From Segatella copri (lineage in GTDB: Bacteria > Bacteroidota > Bacteroidia > Bacteroidales > Bacteroidaceae), in assembly GCF_019249795.2 (NCBI RefSeq), contig NZ_CP156893.1, positions 127,501-134,186 on the forward strand: a stretch of DNA of 6,686 bases, in the 5' to 3' direction. A program made the position numbers and the translations under genes. The stretch's first letter is position 1. Every line of letters begins with the position of its first letter. Of the stretch, positions 6,640 to 6,686 are shown in pieces. The notes under the pieces were generated by a model. It was not told the DNA's origin, did not search any database, and saw only the letters and a list, made by a program, of their open reading frames with translations.

Positions 6640-6686
6640 TATGTAAATTGTATTAAACAATAACGTGAAATAAGGAAAAAAGAAAT

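Larger units (their letters stand above)
5927..6686. other. AT-rich non-coding region with repeats
   Basis: About 760 bp with no credible gene on either strand: stops are frequent in every frame and the short open frames lack protein character. What can be seen is a pair of ACATGT sites 20 bp apart (6108-6113 and 6128-6133), an inverted repeat pair (6155-6180 and 6614-6639), a degenerate array (6229-6412), a possible rightward promoter (6519-6526) and a hairpin (6571-6605). TACGTAT followed by AGTTTAT occurs at 6001-6017 and again at 6229-6245. A gene beyond the right edge may use this as its upstream region. Confidence 0.7.

Noticed and set aside
5927..6686. Insertion sequence or phage remnant
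   Set aside because: No transposase or integrase fragment in any frame; the inverted repeats alone do not establish a mobile element.

Overview
The window looks like chromosome from a gut Prevotella/Segatella, closest in my recollection to Segatella (Prevotella) copri. The evidence is the 16S rRNA sequence, the Bacteroidota-type promoters (TAnnTTTG -7 boxes instead of TATAAT), the lack of clear Shine-Dalgarno sites before the genes, and the protein families present. I compared the 16S with remembered sequence only; no search was run.

The left third (1 to about 2450) is the promoter-proximal part of an rRNA operon read on the minus strand. From right to left it has a promoter at 2419-2449, a leader of about 250 nt, a full 16S gene (634-2165), a spacer of about 350 nt and the 5' end of the 23S gene, which runs off the left edge. 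The spacer has no intact tRNA gene. It does hold a 43-nt relic (464-506) with a tRNA T-loop and an encoded CCA end, probably the remains of tRNA-Ala. Leader and spacer also carry complementary segments that can form the 16S processing stem.

An intergenic stretch of about 290 bp (2450-2739), including a Z-DNA-prone alternating purine/pyrimidine tract, separates the rRNA promoter from a rightward promoter. That promoter drives a short secreted SGNH/GDSL-hydrolase relic (2740-3087), which has lost its middle by an in-frame deletion, followed after 26 nt by an AGCS-family Na+/alanine (or glycine) symporter (3114-4556). Alanine dehydrogenase (4772-5878, minus) converges on the symporter, with two hairpin terminators between them. 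Symporter and dehydrogenase make a compact alanine uptake and oxidation pair: alanine is imported with Na+ and deaminated to pyruvate, ammonium and NADH, or the enzyme runs in reverse to fix ammonium.

The right 800 bp (5879-6686) has no credible gene and is very AT-rich. It holds the ald promoter, a degenerate array with about 21-bp spacing (6229-6412), a pair of 26-nt inverted copies around a palindromic AATTGC-NN-GCAATT core (6155-6180 and 6614-6639), and a possible rightward promoter with a strong hairpin leading to a gene beyond the edge. I see no CRISPR array, transposase, phage gene or defence gene. The less ordinary signals are the tRNA relic, the gutted SGNH gene and the repeat-rich right flank.
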